DNA of 64,000 nt from Lachnospiraceae bacterium (GTDB taxonomy: Bacteria > Bacillota > Clostridia > Lachnospirales > Lachnospiraceae), in the NCBI GenBank assembly GCA_902363555.1, contig CABJAM010000010.1, positions 1-64,000 on the forward strand. Reading direction: 5' to 3'. The translations under genes and the position numbers were made by a program. Position 1 is the stretch's first letter; each line of letters opens with the position of its first letter. Positions 43,145 to 51,627 of this stretch are shown here, piece by piece. The notes beneath the pieces are model-generated. The model was not told where the DNA came from. It made no database searches and saw only the letters and a program-made list of their open reading frames with translations.

Positions 43145-43217
43145 GATAAATCGTTATAATATGTCATAGCGGGAAAATTAAAATAAAAAAACTATGACTG
43201 GTAATTTTTAAAAATAC

Positions 43218-43246
43218 TTGCGCGAATATGTAAAACAGTGTACAAT
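43218..43246 (+). promoter_or_regulatory. Promoter of the ZnDPC-like gene
   Basis: TTGCGC (43218-43223) and TACAAT (43241-43246) with a 17-bp spacer, 64 bp before the start codon. Confidence 0.5.
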
Positions 43247-43309
43247 ATATAGTAGAATCAAGAAGATGTGCAAAGTTTTCCTTTACAGGAAAGATGGAGG
43301 CATTATAGA

Positions 43310-43909
43310 ATGAGAAAAAAGTCACATGTATCGCTGTCGAGACATATCATCAGCGAGTGCTGTCCGGAGTTTGAGATCTCACATACAGGAGCTTTTAAGC
43401 TTGGCAGTTTAATGCCGGATCTGGTTCCGACATTTATTACTAAAAAACACAGAATAGACGTAACATTTGACATTATAGAGAAAAAAGTATACAAGGTTAT
43501 GGATACTTACGACATAGAAAAAGGATTGACGAAGATCCACACAAAAGATCTGGGTGTTATCACCCATTATATTGCCGATTATTTTACATTTCCTCACAAC
43601 GCCCAGTATCCCGGCACCTTAAAGGATCATATGTCCTATGAAAAGACATTGATACTTGCCCTGAACGAATATGTTGCCAGTATTGATGTGGATGGTGCCA
43701 TGGACAGAGCCGGTTTGTTATTTTTGAAGACCTGCAGAGGGCCGGAGGATGTGTTCCGTTATATTATGCGTTCCCATGCGGAATATGTTCGCAGAAGCCC
43801 CAATGTGGAGATTGATTGTGAGCATATTGCCCGGGTATGTATTAATGTAGTTACCGCGATTATGACGATGCTCACACAGAGACATCAGTACCAGGTGGCC
43901 CTGGCTTAA
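43310..43909 (+). CDS. Zinc-dependent phospholipase C-like protein
   Basis: A 199-aa protein of the bacterial zinc-dependent phospholipase C superfamily by its helical, His/Asp-rich pattern: SRHIISECCPEF, FKLGSLMPDLVP, LGVITHYIADYFTFPHN (metal-binding H and D) and SHAEYV. It has no signal peptide, unlike secreted PLC toxins, so it is probably an intracellular family member of unknown substrate. The start at 43310 has GGAGG 8 bases upstream; fourteen upstream in-frame codons lack an SD. It is monocistronic with its own promoter and terminator. Confidence 0.7.
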   Translation: MRKKSHVSLSRHIISECCPEFEISHTGAFKLGSLMPDLVPTFITKKHRIDVTFDIIEKKVYKVMDTYDIEKGLTKIHTKDLGVITHYIADYFTFPHNAQYPGTLKDHMSYEKTLILALNEYVASIDVDGAMDRAGLLFLKTCRGPEDVFRYIMRSHAEYVRRSPNVEIDCEHIARVCINVVTAIMTMLTQRHQYQVALA

Positions 43910-43928
43910 AAAATAATAAGATCATTCA

Positions 43929-43963
43929 GACCCGGATGCCACAGGTGCGCGTCCGGGTCTTTG
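43929..43963 (+). terminator. Terminator of the ZnDPC-like gene
   Basis: Stem AGACCCGGA (43929-43937)/TCCGGGTCT (43952-43960), followed by TTG. Confidence 0.7.
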
Positions 43964-43968
43964 TGTAC

Positions 43969-44048
43969 GCGAAGCAACGAGCCGCAAAGGGGAGCCGGTT
44001 CACCTTTGTGGCGACTGCCGCGAGCCGTCGAAGCAAAGCGGAGACGGG
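43969..44048 (+). repeat. Dispersed intergenic repeat, copy 2
   Basis: The segment 44004-44048 resembles 131-176, sharing GCCGCGAGCCGTCG and flanks. It is preceded by CGCGAAGCAACGA (similar to 13959-13970) and a hairpin GCCGCAAAGG/CCTTTGTGGC. A shorter relative with GTAGCAAAGCGGAG occurs at 48421-48436. Confidence 0.6.
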
Positions 44049-44086
44049 TACGCCAAGCCAGCGCATGTTTGAAAGGAGTATAACGT

Positions 44087-45016
44087 ATGATTTATAAAAG
44101 TGCCGTACAGCTTATTGGGAGGACCCCTCTTTTGGAGCTGTCAAATATTGAAAAAAAGTGTGATTTAAAAGCAAGAGTTGTGGCAAAGCTGGAATTTTTG
44201 AATCCGGCTGGCAGTGCTAAGGACCGTATCGCACTGGAAATGATCGAGGATGCAAAGCAGCGGGGGATTTTAAAGCCCGGTGGAACGATCATCGAGCCGA
44301 CCTCAGGAAATACGGGCATTGGTATCGCCAGTGTGGCGGCGGCCTGCGGCTATAAAGCCATTCTTACGATGCCCGATACGATGAGTGTGGAGCGCCGCAC
44401 CCTGCTTCGTGCTTACGGGGCGCAGGTGGTGCTCACCGACGGAAGTCTTGGAATGGCGGGGGCCATACAAAAGGCGGAAGCTCTGGCAAAAGAGATTCCG
44501 GGAGCCATTGTGGCTGGCCAGTTTGTGAACCCGGCCAATCCGGAAGCGCACTATAAGACGACCGGTCCGGAAATATGGGCGGATACGGACGGTGCGGTGG
44601 ATATTTTTGTGGCCGGTGCAGGCACCGGCGGAACGATCAGCGGTGTGGGCCGGTATTTGAAGGAACAAAATCCCGGTGTGAAGGCCGTGGCCGTGGAGCC
44701 TGAAAATTCCGCGGTACTCTCAGGAGGGCCGGCCGGTCCTCACAAGCTGCAGGGGATTGGTGCCGGTTTCATTCCGGATACGATGGATGTGGATATTTGT
44801 GACGAGATTCTTCCGGTGAGCGATGATAATGCCCTTGAAACCGCCCGTATGGCGGCCCGCACCGAGGGAATCCTTATCGGGATTTCCGGGGGAGCGGCTT
44901 TGTATGCGGCGATTTCTCTGGCGAAGCGCCCGGAAAATGAAGGGAAGCTGATCGTAGTGCTGTTTCCGGATACCGGCGACCGCTATTTGTCCACGGAGCT
45001 GTTTGCTGAAGCGTAA
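44087..45016 (+). CDS. cysK: Cysteine synthase (O-acetylserine sulfhydrylase)
   Basis: A 309-aa PLP enzyme that makes cysteine from O-acetylserine and sulfide. The PLP lysine is K45 in NPAGSAKDRIA. The phosphate-binding and substrate loops PTSGNTGIGIA and GAGTGGTISGVGRYLK are intact, and the C-terminal GISGGAALYAA is present. SD GAAAGGAG. It is monocistronic, preceded by the dispersed repeat. No serine acetyltransferase gene is adjacent. Confidence 0.93.
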   Translation: MIYKSAVQLIGRTPLLELSNIEKKCDLKARVVAKLEFLNPAGSAKDRIALEMIEDAKQRGILKPGGTIIEPTSGNTGIGIASVAAACGYKAILTMPDTMSVERRTLLRAYGAQVVLTDGSLGMAGAIQKAEALAKEIPGAIVAGQFVNPANPEAHYKTTGPEIWADTDGAVDIFVAGAGTGGTISGVGRYLKEQNPGVKAVAVEPENSAVLSGGPAGPHKLQGIGAGFIPDTMDVDICDEILPVSDDNALETARMAARTEGILIGISGGAALYAAISLAKRPENEGKLIVVLFPDTGDRYLSTELFAEA

Positions 45017-45024
45017 TTAATGGG

Positions 45025-45095
45025 TTTACATATACCGTCCGTCTGTATTATAATGGAGGATGTGTTTACCGGCAGAGGCGGGCGTCCTCCATTTT
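45025..45095 (+). promoter_or_regulatory. Promoter and leader hairpin of folC
   Basis: TTTACA (45025-45030) and TATAAT (45049-45054), spacer 18. The -10 runs into a hairpin AATGGAGGA (45052-45060)/TCCTCCATT (45085-45093), which could instead be the cysK terminator. Confidence 0.45.
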
Positions 45096-45147
45096 GCCGC
45101 CGGTGAGCGTTTTGCCGCGCCTGCGGTAAAGACGGAGGAAACGAAAG

Positions 45148-46470
45148 ATGACTTATGAGATGACTTACGACGCGATTGTCGATTATTTATATAACCTTCC
45201 CAGATTTACAAAGGGTGGGCATATGGAAAATGTCCGCAGGCTTCTGGCGGCATTGTCTGATCCACAGGACAGCTTTAAGTATATCCATGTGGCGGGAACC
45301 AACGGTAAAGGCTCTGTGTGCGCCTATTTAGAGCAGTGTTTAAGGCTTTGCCATCAACGGACCGGGCTGTTTACATCCCCTCATCTGGTGCGTGTCAATG
45401 AGCGTATGCGTATTTGCGGCAATGAAATTTCTGATGAGGATTTTGTGAGGATTTTCCATCAGATCCGGGCGCTTGTCCGGGAGCAGGAGCCGTTTGGCTG
45501 TGTGGAGCCCACATTTTTTGAATATATTTATCTGATGGGGATGGTTTATTTTCGGGAGCAGAACATCGATTACGGAATTATTGAAACCGGTATGGGCGGA
45601 CGGATGGATTTTACCAATGCCTGCAAGCAGCCGGTGCTGACGGTGCTGACACCGATCAGTATGGATCATATGGCTGTTCTTGGAAATACGATTGAGAAAA
45701 TTACTGACGAAAAAGCGGGAATTATTAAAAAGGGCTGTCCGCTCGTCTATTACGGCGGGGATGCGGCGGTAAACCGGGTCATTGAGTCCTATGTGGACCG
45801 GCTGGGGGTTAAAGCCGTCAGCCTTGATCCGCATCAGGTGCAAATTATCCGGGATGATGGCAAAACCATTGATTTTTCGGTGGATTATGGGTATGATGAT
45901 AAATATGATCTGACGCTGAATACGGCGGCGACCTATCAGGCGGTAAATGCCGGACTGGCATTGCTGGGCTTTAAGCAGCTTTTTTCTGTGCCTGAGGATG
46001 TCGGACTTAAGACAGTCTGCACGGCATTTTCCACAGCGCGGTGGCCTGGACGTATGGAGGCGCTGGGGGAGCGCTTTTTTGTGGACGGCGCTCACAATGA
46101 GGCGGGGATTGATGCTTTTGTGGAGACGATCCACTGCGGATTTTCGGAGATGCCTCTCACTGTGGTTTTTGCAGTAGCTGGGGATAAGGATTATCGTTCC
46201 ATGGTCCGCAAAATCTGCGCGATCGAAAACCTGGCCGGTGTGGTCGTGACCGAAATAGAAAACGGACGCCGCTGCGATCTGCATGAAGTTGCGGCTGAAT
46301 TTGAGAAAAATTGGAATGGAATTGTTTGCAGCACATATAATATTAGAGAAGCCTTAAACCTGGGACTTGACATGCGGGGAGAAAAAGGCATCCTGTGCTG
46401 CGTCGGTTCACTGTATCTCGTGGGCAGTATCAAGGAGATTACTGGAGGAATTTTGGATGATCAACTTTGA
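45148..46470 (+). CDS. folC: Folylpolyglutamate synthase/dihydrofolate synthase
   Basis: A 440-aa Mur-ligase-like enzyme that adds glutamate to folates (and, in many bacteria, to dihydropteroate). The ATP loop is VAGTNGKGSVCAYLEQCL, with LFTSPHLVRVNERMR, IIETGMGGRMDFTNAC and VDGAHNEAGIDAF in order. The ATG at 45148 has GGAGG; ATG 45160 is an alternative. Its end overlaps the next small gene by 14 bp. Confidence 0.93.
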   Translation: MTYEMTYDAIVDYLYNLPRFTKGGHMENVRRLLAALSDPQDSFKYIHVAGTNGKGSVCAYLEQCLRLCHQRTGLFTSPHLVRVNERMRICGNEISDEDFVRIFHQIRALVREQEPFGCVEPTFFEYIYLMGMVYFREQNIDYGIIETGMGGRMDFTNACKQPVLTVLTPISMDHMAVLGNTIEKITDEKAGIIKKGCPLVYYGGDAAVNRVIESYVDRLGVKAVSLDPHQVQIIRDDGKTIDFSVDYGYDDKYDLTLNTAATYQAVNAGLALLGFKQLFSVPEDVGLKTVCTAFSTARWPGRMEALGERFFVDGAHNEAGIDAFVETIHCGFSEMPLTVVFAVAGDKDYRSMVRKICAIENLAGVVVTEIENGRRCDLHEVAAEFEKNWNGIVCSTYNIREALNLGLDMRGEKGILCCVGSLYLVGSIKEITGGILDDQL

Positions 46471-46618
46471 AGAAGAATTAAAAAAGTTTCAGCCCAGTCT
46501 CGAAGTGGAGCAGGCTGAGGATGCAATATACAAAAATGATCTGAGAGATGTCATGGATATTGTGGAGGACATGCTCAGGGAAATGAAACGGGAGAATCCG
46601 CTGTATCGGAGAGACTAG
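46457..46618 (+). CDS. Small hypothetical protein, 53 aa
   Basis: A 53-aa hydrophilic, charged, helical protein (begins MINFEEELKKF, ends ENPLYRRD). The start at 46457 has GGAGG 7 bases upstream and lies within the end of folC, so it is translationally coupled; the next gene starts 12 bp after its stop. I do not recognise the family. The good SD, coupling and position in an operon support it being real. Confidence 0.7.
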   Translation: MINFEEELKKFQPSLEVEQAEDAIYKNDLRDVMDIVEDMLREMKRENPLYRRD

Positions 46619-46630
46619 GAGGATGAGTGC

Positions 46631-48268
46631 ATGAATTGCCCAAATTGCAATACCCCTCTGGTCAATACGTATATATGTCCCAATTGCGGACATAAGGACG
46701 AGCTGGCCCGGAAAATTATCTATGCCTCCAACTGGCATTATAATCAGGGGCTTTCCAAGGCCCGCGTACGGGATCTGACAGGGGCGACGAACTCATTGCT
46801 GATGAGTTTAAAATACAATAAACGCAATACCCAGGCGAGAAACCTGCTGGGCCTTGTTTATTACCAGATTGGGGAACTGGTCAATGCGTTGGGAGAATGG
46901 GTTATCAGTACACATTTTCAGCCGGAAAAAAATATTGCCAATACATATATCAAAGCTGTTCAAAACAATCCTGGCAAGCTTGCTTATGCCAACAAAACGA
47001 TTCAGAAATACAACATGGCTTTGGAATATTTACGGCAGGGCAACATGGATGTTGCCATTATCGAACTGAAAAAAGTCATTAACATTAATCCCAACTACAT
47101 CCGCGCCTACCAGTTGATGGGGCTTTTGTATTTTCGTACAAAGCAGTATGCCGCGGCGCGCAAGGTACTGGTGCGGTCGCTGAAGATTGACCGGAATAAT
47201 ATTACCAGTTTGCGCTACATTAAGGAGATTGACGCCGTTGCCGGGGAAAAGGCGCGGGTGAAGTCCAAACGAAGAGATGGCTTTACCCAGATCAATGACC
47301 CGAATCCGGTGGTGATCGAGGAAAAGAAGGATAATAAATATACAGATTTCAACACCAGTCTGTTGTCCATTGTCAACGTGGTCATCGGTGTGGTCATCGG
47401 TGCTGCGGTCGTCTGGCTTTTGATGGTGCCGTCGGTGAAAAAGACCCAGGCGCTCAAGTACAATCAGGCGGTGGTGGAATACAGCGGACAGATTTCCGAA
47501 AAAAACAAACTGATCTCGTCTTTGAATAAAGAGGTGGAAGATCTGACGGCTTCCAGCGAGGTTTTACAGAGTCAGTTGGACAATCTGGGGAGCACCCAGA
47601 ATGCAAGCAGCAGCGACGATAATCTGTATAAGGCGCTGAAATCCTATATTGCCGGACAAAATGGCGCCGCAGGTCTCGCCCTTGCGGATGTAGATCCGGA
47701 TCAGCTCACCAGCGCTGACGCTAAAGAGTTGTATACCACGATTTATCAGGCCACCAAGTCCTCGGCCATCGCCACGCTGGCCGCCAATGGCAATGATGCT
47801 TACAATAACGGCGAGTATACAAACGCCATTGACTATTACAAAAAGGTTCTGCGTCTGGACAATGCCAATGTGGATGCGCTGTATTATATCGGCAGTTGCT
47901 ATCAGCGTCTGGCAGACCTGGATAATGCTATGGCTTATTATAACCGTGTGATCAATGAGTTCCCCACAAGCAGCCGGGCCGCGGATGCATCCGAGAACGT
48001 CAAGCAGATGCGTGAGGCAGCAGGCCAGTCGGACAGCGGGGATGGCGATAACACCAATAATACCGGTAACGGTTCTAATAGCGGTGCAGACGGAAACGGC
48101 AGCGGAACGGGCAGCGGAGAGGGTACGGGCAGTGGTACCGGAACTGGGGATAATACCGGTGTCGGAGACGGAACGGGTAGTGGTACCGGAGATAATACAG
48201 GCACTGGAAACGGCGCGGGTACCGGAATAGGAGATGCCGGCACCGATAACGGCAACACTGGCGGTTGA
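46631..48268 (+). CDS. Zinc-ribbon, TPR and membrane-anchored protein with low-complexity tail
   Basis: A 545-aa protein. An N-terminal zinc ribbon (C3, C6, C16, C19) is followed by cytosolic TPR repeats (about 35-200), a membrane helix (about 250-270, VVIGVVIGAAVVWLLMV), a coiled coil (about 285-320), an outer TPR set (about 365-460), and a tail rich in Gly, Thr, Asn, Ser and Asp (about 470-545). Cytosolic and external TPRs joined by one helix suggest a scaffold across the membrane. Function is unknown. SD AGGAGG. Confidence 0.8.
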   Translation: MNCPNCNTPLVNTYICPNCGHKDELARKIIYASNWHYNQGLSKARVRDLTGATNSLLMSLKYNKRNTQARNLLGLVYYQIGELVNALGEWVISTHFQPEKNIANTYIKAVQNNPGKLAYANKTIQKYNMALEYLRQGNMDVAIIELKKVININPNYIRAYQLMGLLYFRTKQYAAARKVLVRSLKIDRNNITSLRYIKEIDAVAGEKARVKSKRRDGFTQINDPNPVVIEEKKDNKYTDFNTSLLSIVNVVIGVVIGAAVVWLLMVPSVKKTQALKYNQAVVEYSGQISEKNKLISSLNKEVEDLTASSEVLQSQLDNLGSTQNASSSDDNLYKALKSYIAGQNGAAGLALADVDPDQLTSADAKELYTTIYQATKSSAIATLAANGNDAYNNGEYTNAIDYYKKVLRLDNANVDALYYIGSCYQRLADLDNAMAYYNRVINEFPTSSRAADASENVKQMREAAGQSDSGDGDNTNNTGNGSNSGADGNGSGTGSGEGTGSGTGTGDNTGVGDGTGSGTGDNTGTGNGAGTGIGDAGTDNGNTGG

Positions 48269-48350
48269 TGTACCAGTGGACAGCGACAGGATTTAAAATC
48301 CAATAAAAATTACGATTACAAATTAAATACTCTATCGAAATATTAAAAAA

Positions 48351-48417
48351 CCTGTAAGAAATATATTTAAAAGCATTGCGTAAAGAAAAAGCTTAAGATA
48401 TTTTTTACGGGTTTTTT
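48351..48417 (+). terminator. Terminator of the folC-TPR operon
   Basis: CCTGTAAGAAATAT (48351-48364) pairs with ATATTTTTTACGGG (48398-48411) with G-U pairs, followed by TTTTTT. Confidence 0.65.
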
Positions 48418-48482
48418 GCGCGTAGCAAAGCGGAGGCAGTGTGCGCGCAGCAAAACTATGACCATGGTGAAAGGGGATATTT

Positions 48483-48818
48483 ATGGACACAGATTATAAG
48501 GTGATTCAAAGAAATCTGATTCTTCGCATTGGGCCGGAGCTGGACCATCACGAGGCCAGAAAAATCCGGAGGATTACCGATGAGCAGCTTCGGCGCAGCC
48601 GGGCAAGGAACATCATTCTGGATTTTTCTGATACGGATTTTATGGACAGCGCGGGCATCGGGATGATCATCGGACGTTATAAGGAGGCCAATCTGCGGGG
48701 CGGTAAGGTCTGTGTGATTCACGCCGGTCATACGATTCAGAAACTCATCGAGATTTCCGGCTTGTACAAGCTGGTTTATGAATATGGCGATTTGGACGAG
48801 GCGTTAGCGCATATGTAA
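48483..48818 (+). CDS. spoIIAA: Anti-sigma F factor antagonist
   Basis: A 111-aa STAS-domain protein that frees sigma F from SpoIIAB in the forespore when dephosphorylated. The phosphorylation site is S56 in FMDSAGIGMIIGRY. SD AAAGGGGAT. It is the first gene of spoIIAA-spoIIAB-sigF, in the conserved order. Confidence 0.95.
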   Translation: MDTDYKVIQRNLILRIGPELDHHEARKIRRITDEQLRRSRARNIILDFSDTDFMDSAGIGMIIGRYKEANLRGGKVCVIHAGHTIQKLIEISGLYKLVYEYGDLDEALAHM

Positions 48819-48830
48819 GGAGGAAAAGAA

Positions 48831-49295
48831 ATGGATGCTTCAAAAGATTCAAGGACCAACGAGGTGCGTCTGGTGTTTGACAGCTTATCGGAAAACGAAA
48901 GCTTTGCGCGGATGGTGATTGCCGCATTTATTATGGACATGGACCCGACCATGGACGAGTTGGCCGACGTTAAGACCGCTGTGTCCGAGGCTGTGACCAA
49001 CTGCGTCATCCATGGCTATAATGGCGGGGCGGGAAAAATTTATATGAACTGCCGCAGAGAAGGTGATTCGGTGACAGTGGAGATCATTGATTACGGCGCG
49101 GGCATCGAGGATATTGAAAAAGCCATGGAGCCTTTGTATACCACGCGTCCGGAGCTGGAGCGCTCCGGCATGGGATTTGCTTTTATGGAGGCATTTATGG
49201 ACAGCCTAAGCGTGGAGTCCACCCCGGGTAAAGGAACCCGTATTGTTATGGAAAAAACACTGGGAAGGGAAGATGCCTATACCCAGGCATTATAG
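48831..49295 (+). CDS. spoIIAB: Anti-sigma F factor (serine kinase)
   Basis: A 154-aa GHKL-fold kinase that binds sigma F and phosphorylates SpoIIAA. The N box (SEAVTNCVIHGYNG), G1 box (DYGAGIED) and G2 box (ERSGMGFAFM) are present. SD AGGAGG. It starts 12 bp after spoIIAA and ends 10 bp before sigF. Confidence 0.95.
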   Translation: MDASKDSRTNEVRLVFDSLSENESFARMVIAAFIMDMDPTMDELADVKTAVSEAVTNCVIHGYNGGAGKIYMNCRREGDSVTVEIIDYGAGIEDIEKAMEPLYTTRPELERSGMGFAFMEAFMDSLSVESTPGKGTRIVMEKTLGREDAYTQAL

Positions 49296-49305
49296 GTAGG
49301 TGCCT

Positions 49306-50016
49306 ATGGAACGTATTCTCTATCTGTTAAACCAGGCAAAACAGGGGGATAAAGAGGCGAGAAATACGCTTGTCGAGGAAAATGTGGGGCTTGTATGGAG
49401 TATTGTCAAGCGATTTACCAACAGAGGCTACGATCCTGAGGATTTATTTCAGATAGGCACGATTGGCCTGATGAAGGCCGTAGATTATTTTAATACAGAT
49501 TTTGATGTGAAATTTTCCACGTATGCGGTACCGATGATCACGGGGGAAATCAAACGTTTTCTCAGGGATGACGGCATGATCAAGGTTAGCCGGTCCATCA
49601 AGGATAACGCCTGCCATGTGCGCAGATCGGCAGAGCTTTTGGCGGACAAGCTTGGGCGGGAGCCGACGCCGTCGGAGATTGCAGCCGATACCGGACTGTC
49701 CGGTGAGGATGTGGTTGCCGCTCTGGAGGCCGGTGCAGAGGTGGAATCGCTCCATAAGGTTATCTATCAGGGCGACGGCAGCAGTATTGAGCTGATGGAC
49801 CGGATCGAGGACACAAAAAATGAAAATGAGCATTTGATCAATCGATTTTTTATCCGGGATATGCTGGACAAGCTGTCCGATGATGAAAAAAATATTATCG
49901 TATGGCGGTATTTTGAACAAAAAACTCAGTCGCAGATTGCAAAGAAGCTGGGGATTTCGCAGGTACAGGTATCGCGGCTGGAGAAGCGTATTTTGGAGAC
50001 GATGCGGAGAGAATAA
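49306..50016 (+). CDS. sigF: RNA polymerase sigma-F factor
   Basis: A 236-aa sigma-70 factor for early forespore transcription. Region 2 has NVGLVWSIVKRFTNRGYDPEDLFQIGTIGLMKAVDYFN, region 3 has LGREPTPSEIAADTGLS, and region 4 has RYFEQKTQSQIAKKLGISQVQVSRLEKRILE. ATG 49306 is preferred because AGGTAGG lies upstream; the GTG at 49300 is also in frame. It is followed by a strong terminator. Confidence 0.95.
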   Translation: MERILYLLNQAKQGDKEARNTLVEENVGLVWSIVKRFTNRGYDPEDLFQIGTIGLMKAVDYFNTDFDVKFSTYAVPMITGEIKRFLRDDGMIKVSRSIKDNACHVRRSAELLADKLGREPTPSEIAADTGLSGEDVVAALEAGAEVESLHKVIYQGDGSSIELMDRIEDTKNENEHLINRFFIRDMLDKLSDDEKNIIVWRYFEQKTQSQIAKKLGISQVQVSRLEKRILETMRRE

Positions 50017-50023
50017 TTATGTG

Positions 50024-50075
50024 GGCTACGCCAACTGTCGGGAACAAAATCCCGATAGCTGGCGCAGCCTTTTTA
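50024..50075 (+). terminator. sigF terminator
   Basis: Long stem: GGCTACGCCAACTGTCGGGA pairs with TCCCGATAGCTGGCGCAGCC around ACAAAA, then TTTTTATTT. Confidence 0.88.
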
Positions 50076-50141
50076 TTTGATTAAAATTTTCCAGAATAAG
50101 CATTGGCTATTAAGGAATAATAAGGATGAAGTTAAAATTAT

Positions 50142-50274
50142 GTAACAGTTCAGACAGGTCTGCGCATTTACTGCGCTGACCGTACAAAAACGTAAATTTA
50201 GCGGGCATATGGCCTATCGCGAAGCGATTTTAAATAGCCATATGCGTAACAGTTCGGCCACTGTGAACTGTTAC
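50142..50274. repeat. 133-bp element bounded by GTAACAGTTC/GAACTGTTAC
   Basis: The ends are perfect inverted repeats, GTAACAGTTC at 50142 and GAACTGTTAC at 50265-50274. Inside are GCATATGGC/GCCATATGC (50205-50213 with 50237-50245), ATCGC/GCGAT, and a second GTAACAGTTC at 50246. The left 35 bp recur inverted at 14846-14880. No open frame. It has the look of a small non-autonomous mobile element (MITE-like). The rest of 50016-50370 holds only the sigF terminator. Confidence 0.6.
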
Positions 50275-50370
50275 AAAATTATTTCTTTCCATTTGGAAAG
50301 CAGGGCTTTAAGGGCATTGGTGTCATTGAGCTGCTGTGTGGCAATGTATAAAAATAAAGGAGTGATATAA

Positions 50371-50511
50371 ATGAAATGCAAAACCAGGTCATTTGTTCTC
50401 AGAGGTATTCTTATTATTTCGCTGCTATGCCTGACTGCCTTTCTTCTATATAAGATAACCGTTCCGGCGGAAAGTCATACGGCCAATTATGTGGGAGCTA
50501 CACTTGTATGA
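50371..50511 (+). CDS. 46-aa membrane protein coupled to spoVAA
   Basis: A 46-aa ORF starting MKCKTRSFVLRG, followed by one strong hydrophobic segment (about residues 12-27) and a short polar tail ending NYVGATLV. SD AAAGGAG 8 bases upstream. Its stop overlaps the spoVAA start (ATGA), so it is translationally coupled. I do not recognise it. It could be a small sporulation membrane protein or a leader peptide that sets spoVAA translation. Confidence 0.65.
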   Translation: MKCKTRSFVLRGILIISLLCLTAFLLYKITVPAESHTANYVGATLV

Positions 50512-51155
50512 ATACCTCAGGTGGCGAAAATGTGACGCCGTGTGTTGTATATATCCAGGCGGAGGATCACACTCAGGTCGATCAGGCGCAGGTGTGTATT
50601 GGAGATATTGCGGATATTTATTGTAAGGATGAAGCTCTTGGGCATGAAATTGAACAGATACCGTTGATGACAGTGGATTTAACGGACAGTAAGAAGAATG
50701 TTGTGTCGTTAATGACTGTGATTTCCAGGATTGATGCTGCTGTGAGTCGGCCGGTGCTTGTTCAGAGTATCGGGGCGGCGGACTTTATTATCTCTGTGAA
50801 GGAACCGGAGAAAAAAGGGCTGTGGCCCTGGACCAAGGTGCTGTTTGTAACTTTCGTTACATTTATCGGGAGTATTTTTGCAATTATGACTTATAATGAG
50901 GATGTGGATGTGTCCGGCGTTTTTGATAAGCTTTACGGGATTATGACCGGAGGGCAGCGGCTGGCTCCCGGAATTTTGGAGGGAGCCTATGCCGTGGGGG
51001 TGGCCTTAGGGATTATTGTATTTTTCAACCATTTTGGCAAGCGCAAGCTGACAAAGGATCCAACACCGATGGAGATAGAGATGGAAAAGTATGAGTCGGA
51101 TATCGATGATACTTTGATTAAAGAGGCTTCGCGCAAAGGGGAGGAGTTGAAGTAA
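50508..51155 (+). CDS. spoVAA: Stage V sporulation protein AA
   Basis: A 215-aa protein. An N-terminal cytosolic domain (about 1-95, VYIQAEDHTQVDQAQVCIGDIADIYC) is followed by two helices (about 105-130 and 155-180) and a charged tail. SpoVA proteins take up Ca2+-dipicolinate into the forespore and release it in germination. It lies after sigF as in Bacillus, where spoVA expression needs sigma G; no clear sigma-G promoter could be read here. Only spoVAB of the remaining spoVA genes follows. Confidence 0.88.
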   Translation: MNTSGGENVTPCVVYIQAEDHTQVDQAQVCIGDIADIYCKDEALGHEIEQIPLMTVDLTDSKKNVVSLMTVISRIDAAVSRPVLVQSIGAADFIISVKEPEKKGLWPWTKVLFVTFVTFIGSIFAIMTYNEDVDVSGVFDKLYGIMTGGQRLAPGILEGAYAVGVALGIIVFFNHFGKRKLTKDPTPMEIEMEKYESDIDDTLIKEASRKGEELK

Positions 51156-51159
51156 GGGT

Positions 51160-51570
51160 ATGATCTGGCAGGTTTTCTGGCAGGTGGTCATGGGGCTTTG
51201 CGCCGGCGCTTTTGTGGCTGCCGGCTTATTTACGTTTATCGTGTCTTTGGGGATTGTGACACGGCTGGCTCAGGTGACCCGCACTGCCGCGTATATTCAT
51301 TATTTTGAAAATAGCTTTATTGCCGGGGGGATTGTGGGAAATCTTTTCTGGCTTTATCAGAGGACGATTCCGCTGGGAAGTGTGGGGCTTGGGCTTTTGG
51401 GGCTTTTTGGCGGGATTTTTACCGGGTGTTTGGTGGGGGCAGTTGCGGAGATTTTGAATGCGTTTCCGATTTTTTTCCGGAGGATGGATCTGAAGGCGGG
51501 AACGGCGCTGGTGGTGGCGGCATTGGCGGGAGGGAAGCTTGTGGGGGTGCTTTGCAGCTACTTTTTTTAA
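51160..51570 (+). CDS. spoVAB: Stage V sporulation protein AB
   Basis: A 136-aa hydrophobic protein with about four helices, matching SpoVAB through VMGLCAGAFVAAGLFTFIVSLGIVTRLAQVT and the glycine-rich LGLLGLFGGIFTGCLVGAVAEILNAFPIFFRR. It starts 4 bp after spoVAA. Downstream spoVAC-AF genes are absent here, which is common outside Bacillus. Confidence 0.88.
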   Translation: MIWQVFWQVVMGLCAGAFVAAGLFTFIVSLGIVTRLAQVTRTAAYIHYFENSFIAGGIVGNLFWLYQRTIPLGSVGLGLLGLFGGIFTGCLVGAVAEILNAFPIFFRRMDLKAGTALVVAALAGGKLVGVLCSYFF

Positions 51571-51627
51571 AAGAAGGCGGGCATTTCGGAACGTGATTTT
51601 TATGATGCCCTGCGGTGAATTATCCAG

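Noticed and set aside
45340..46284. 314-aa antisense frame opposite folC
   Set aside because: Folc is certain by motifs; the antisense frame has no SD, and a His/Arg-rich composition typical of shadow frames.
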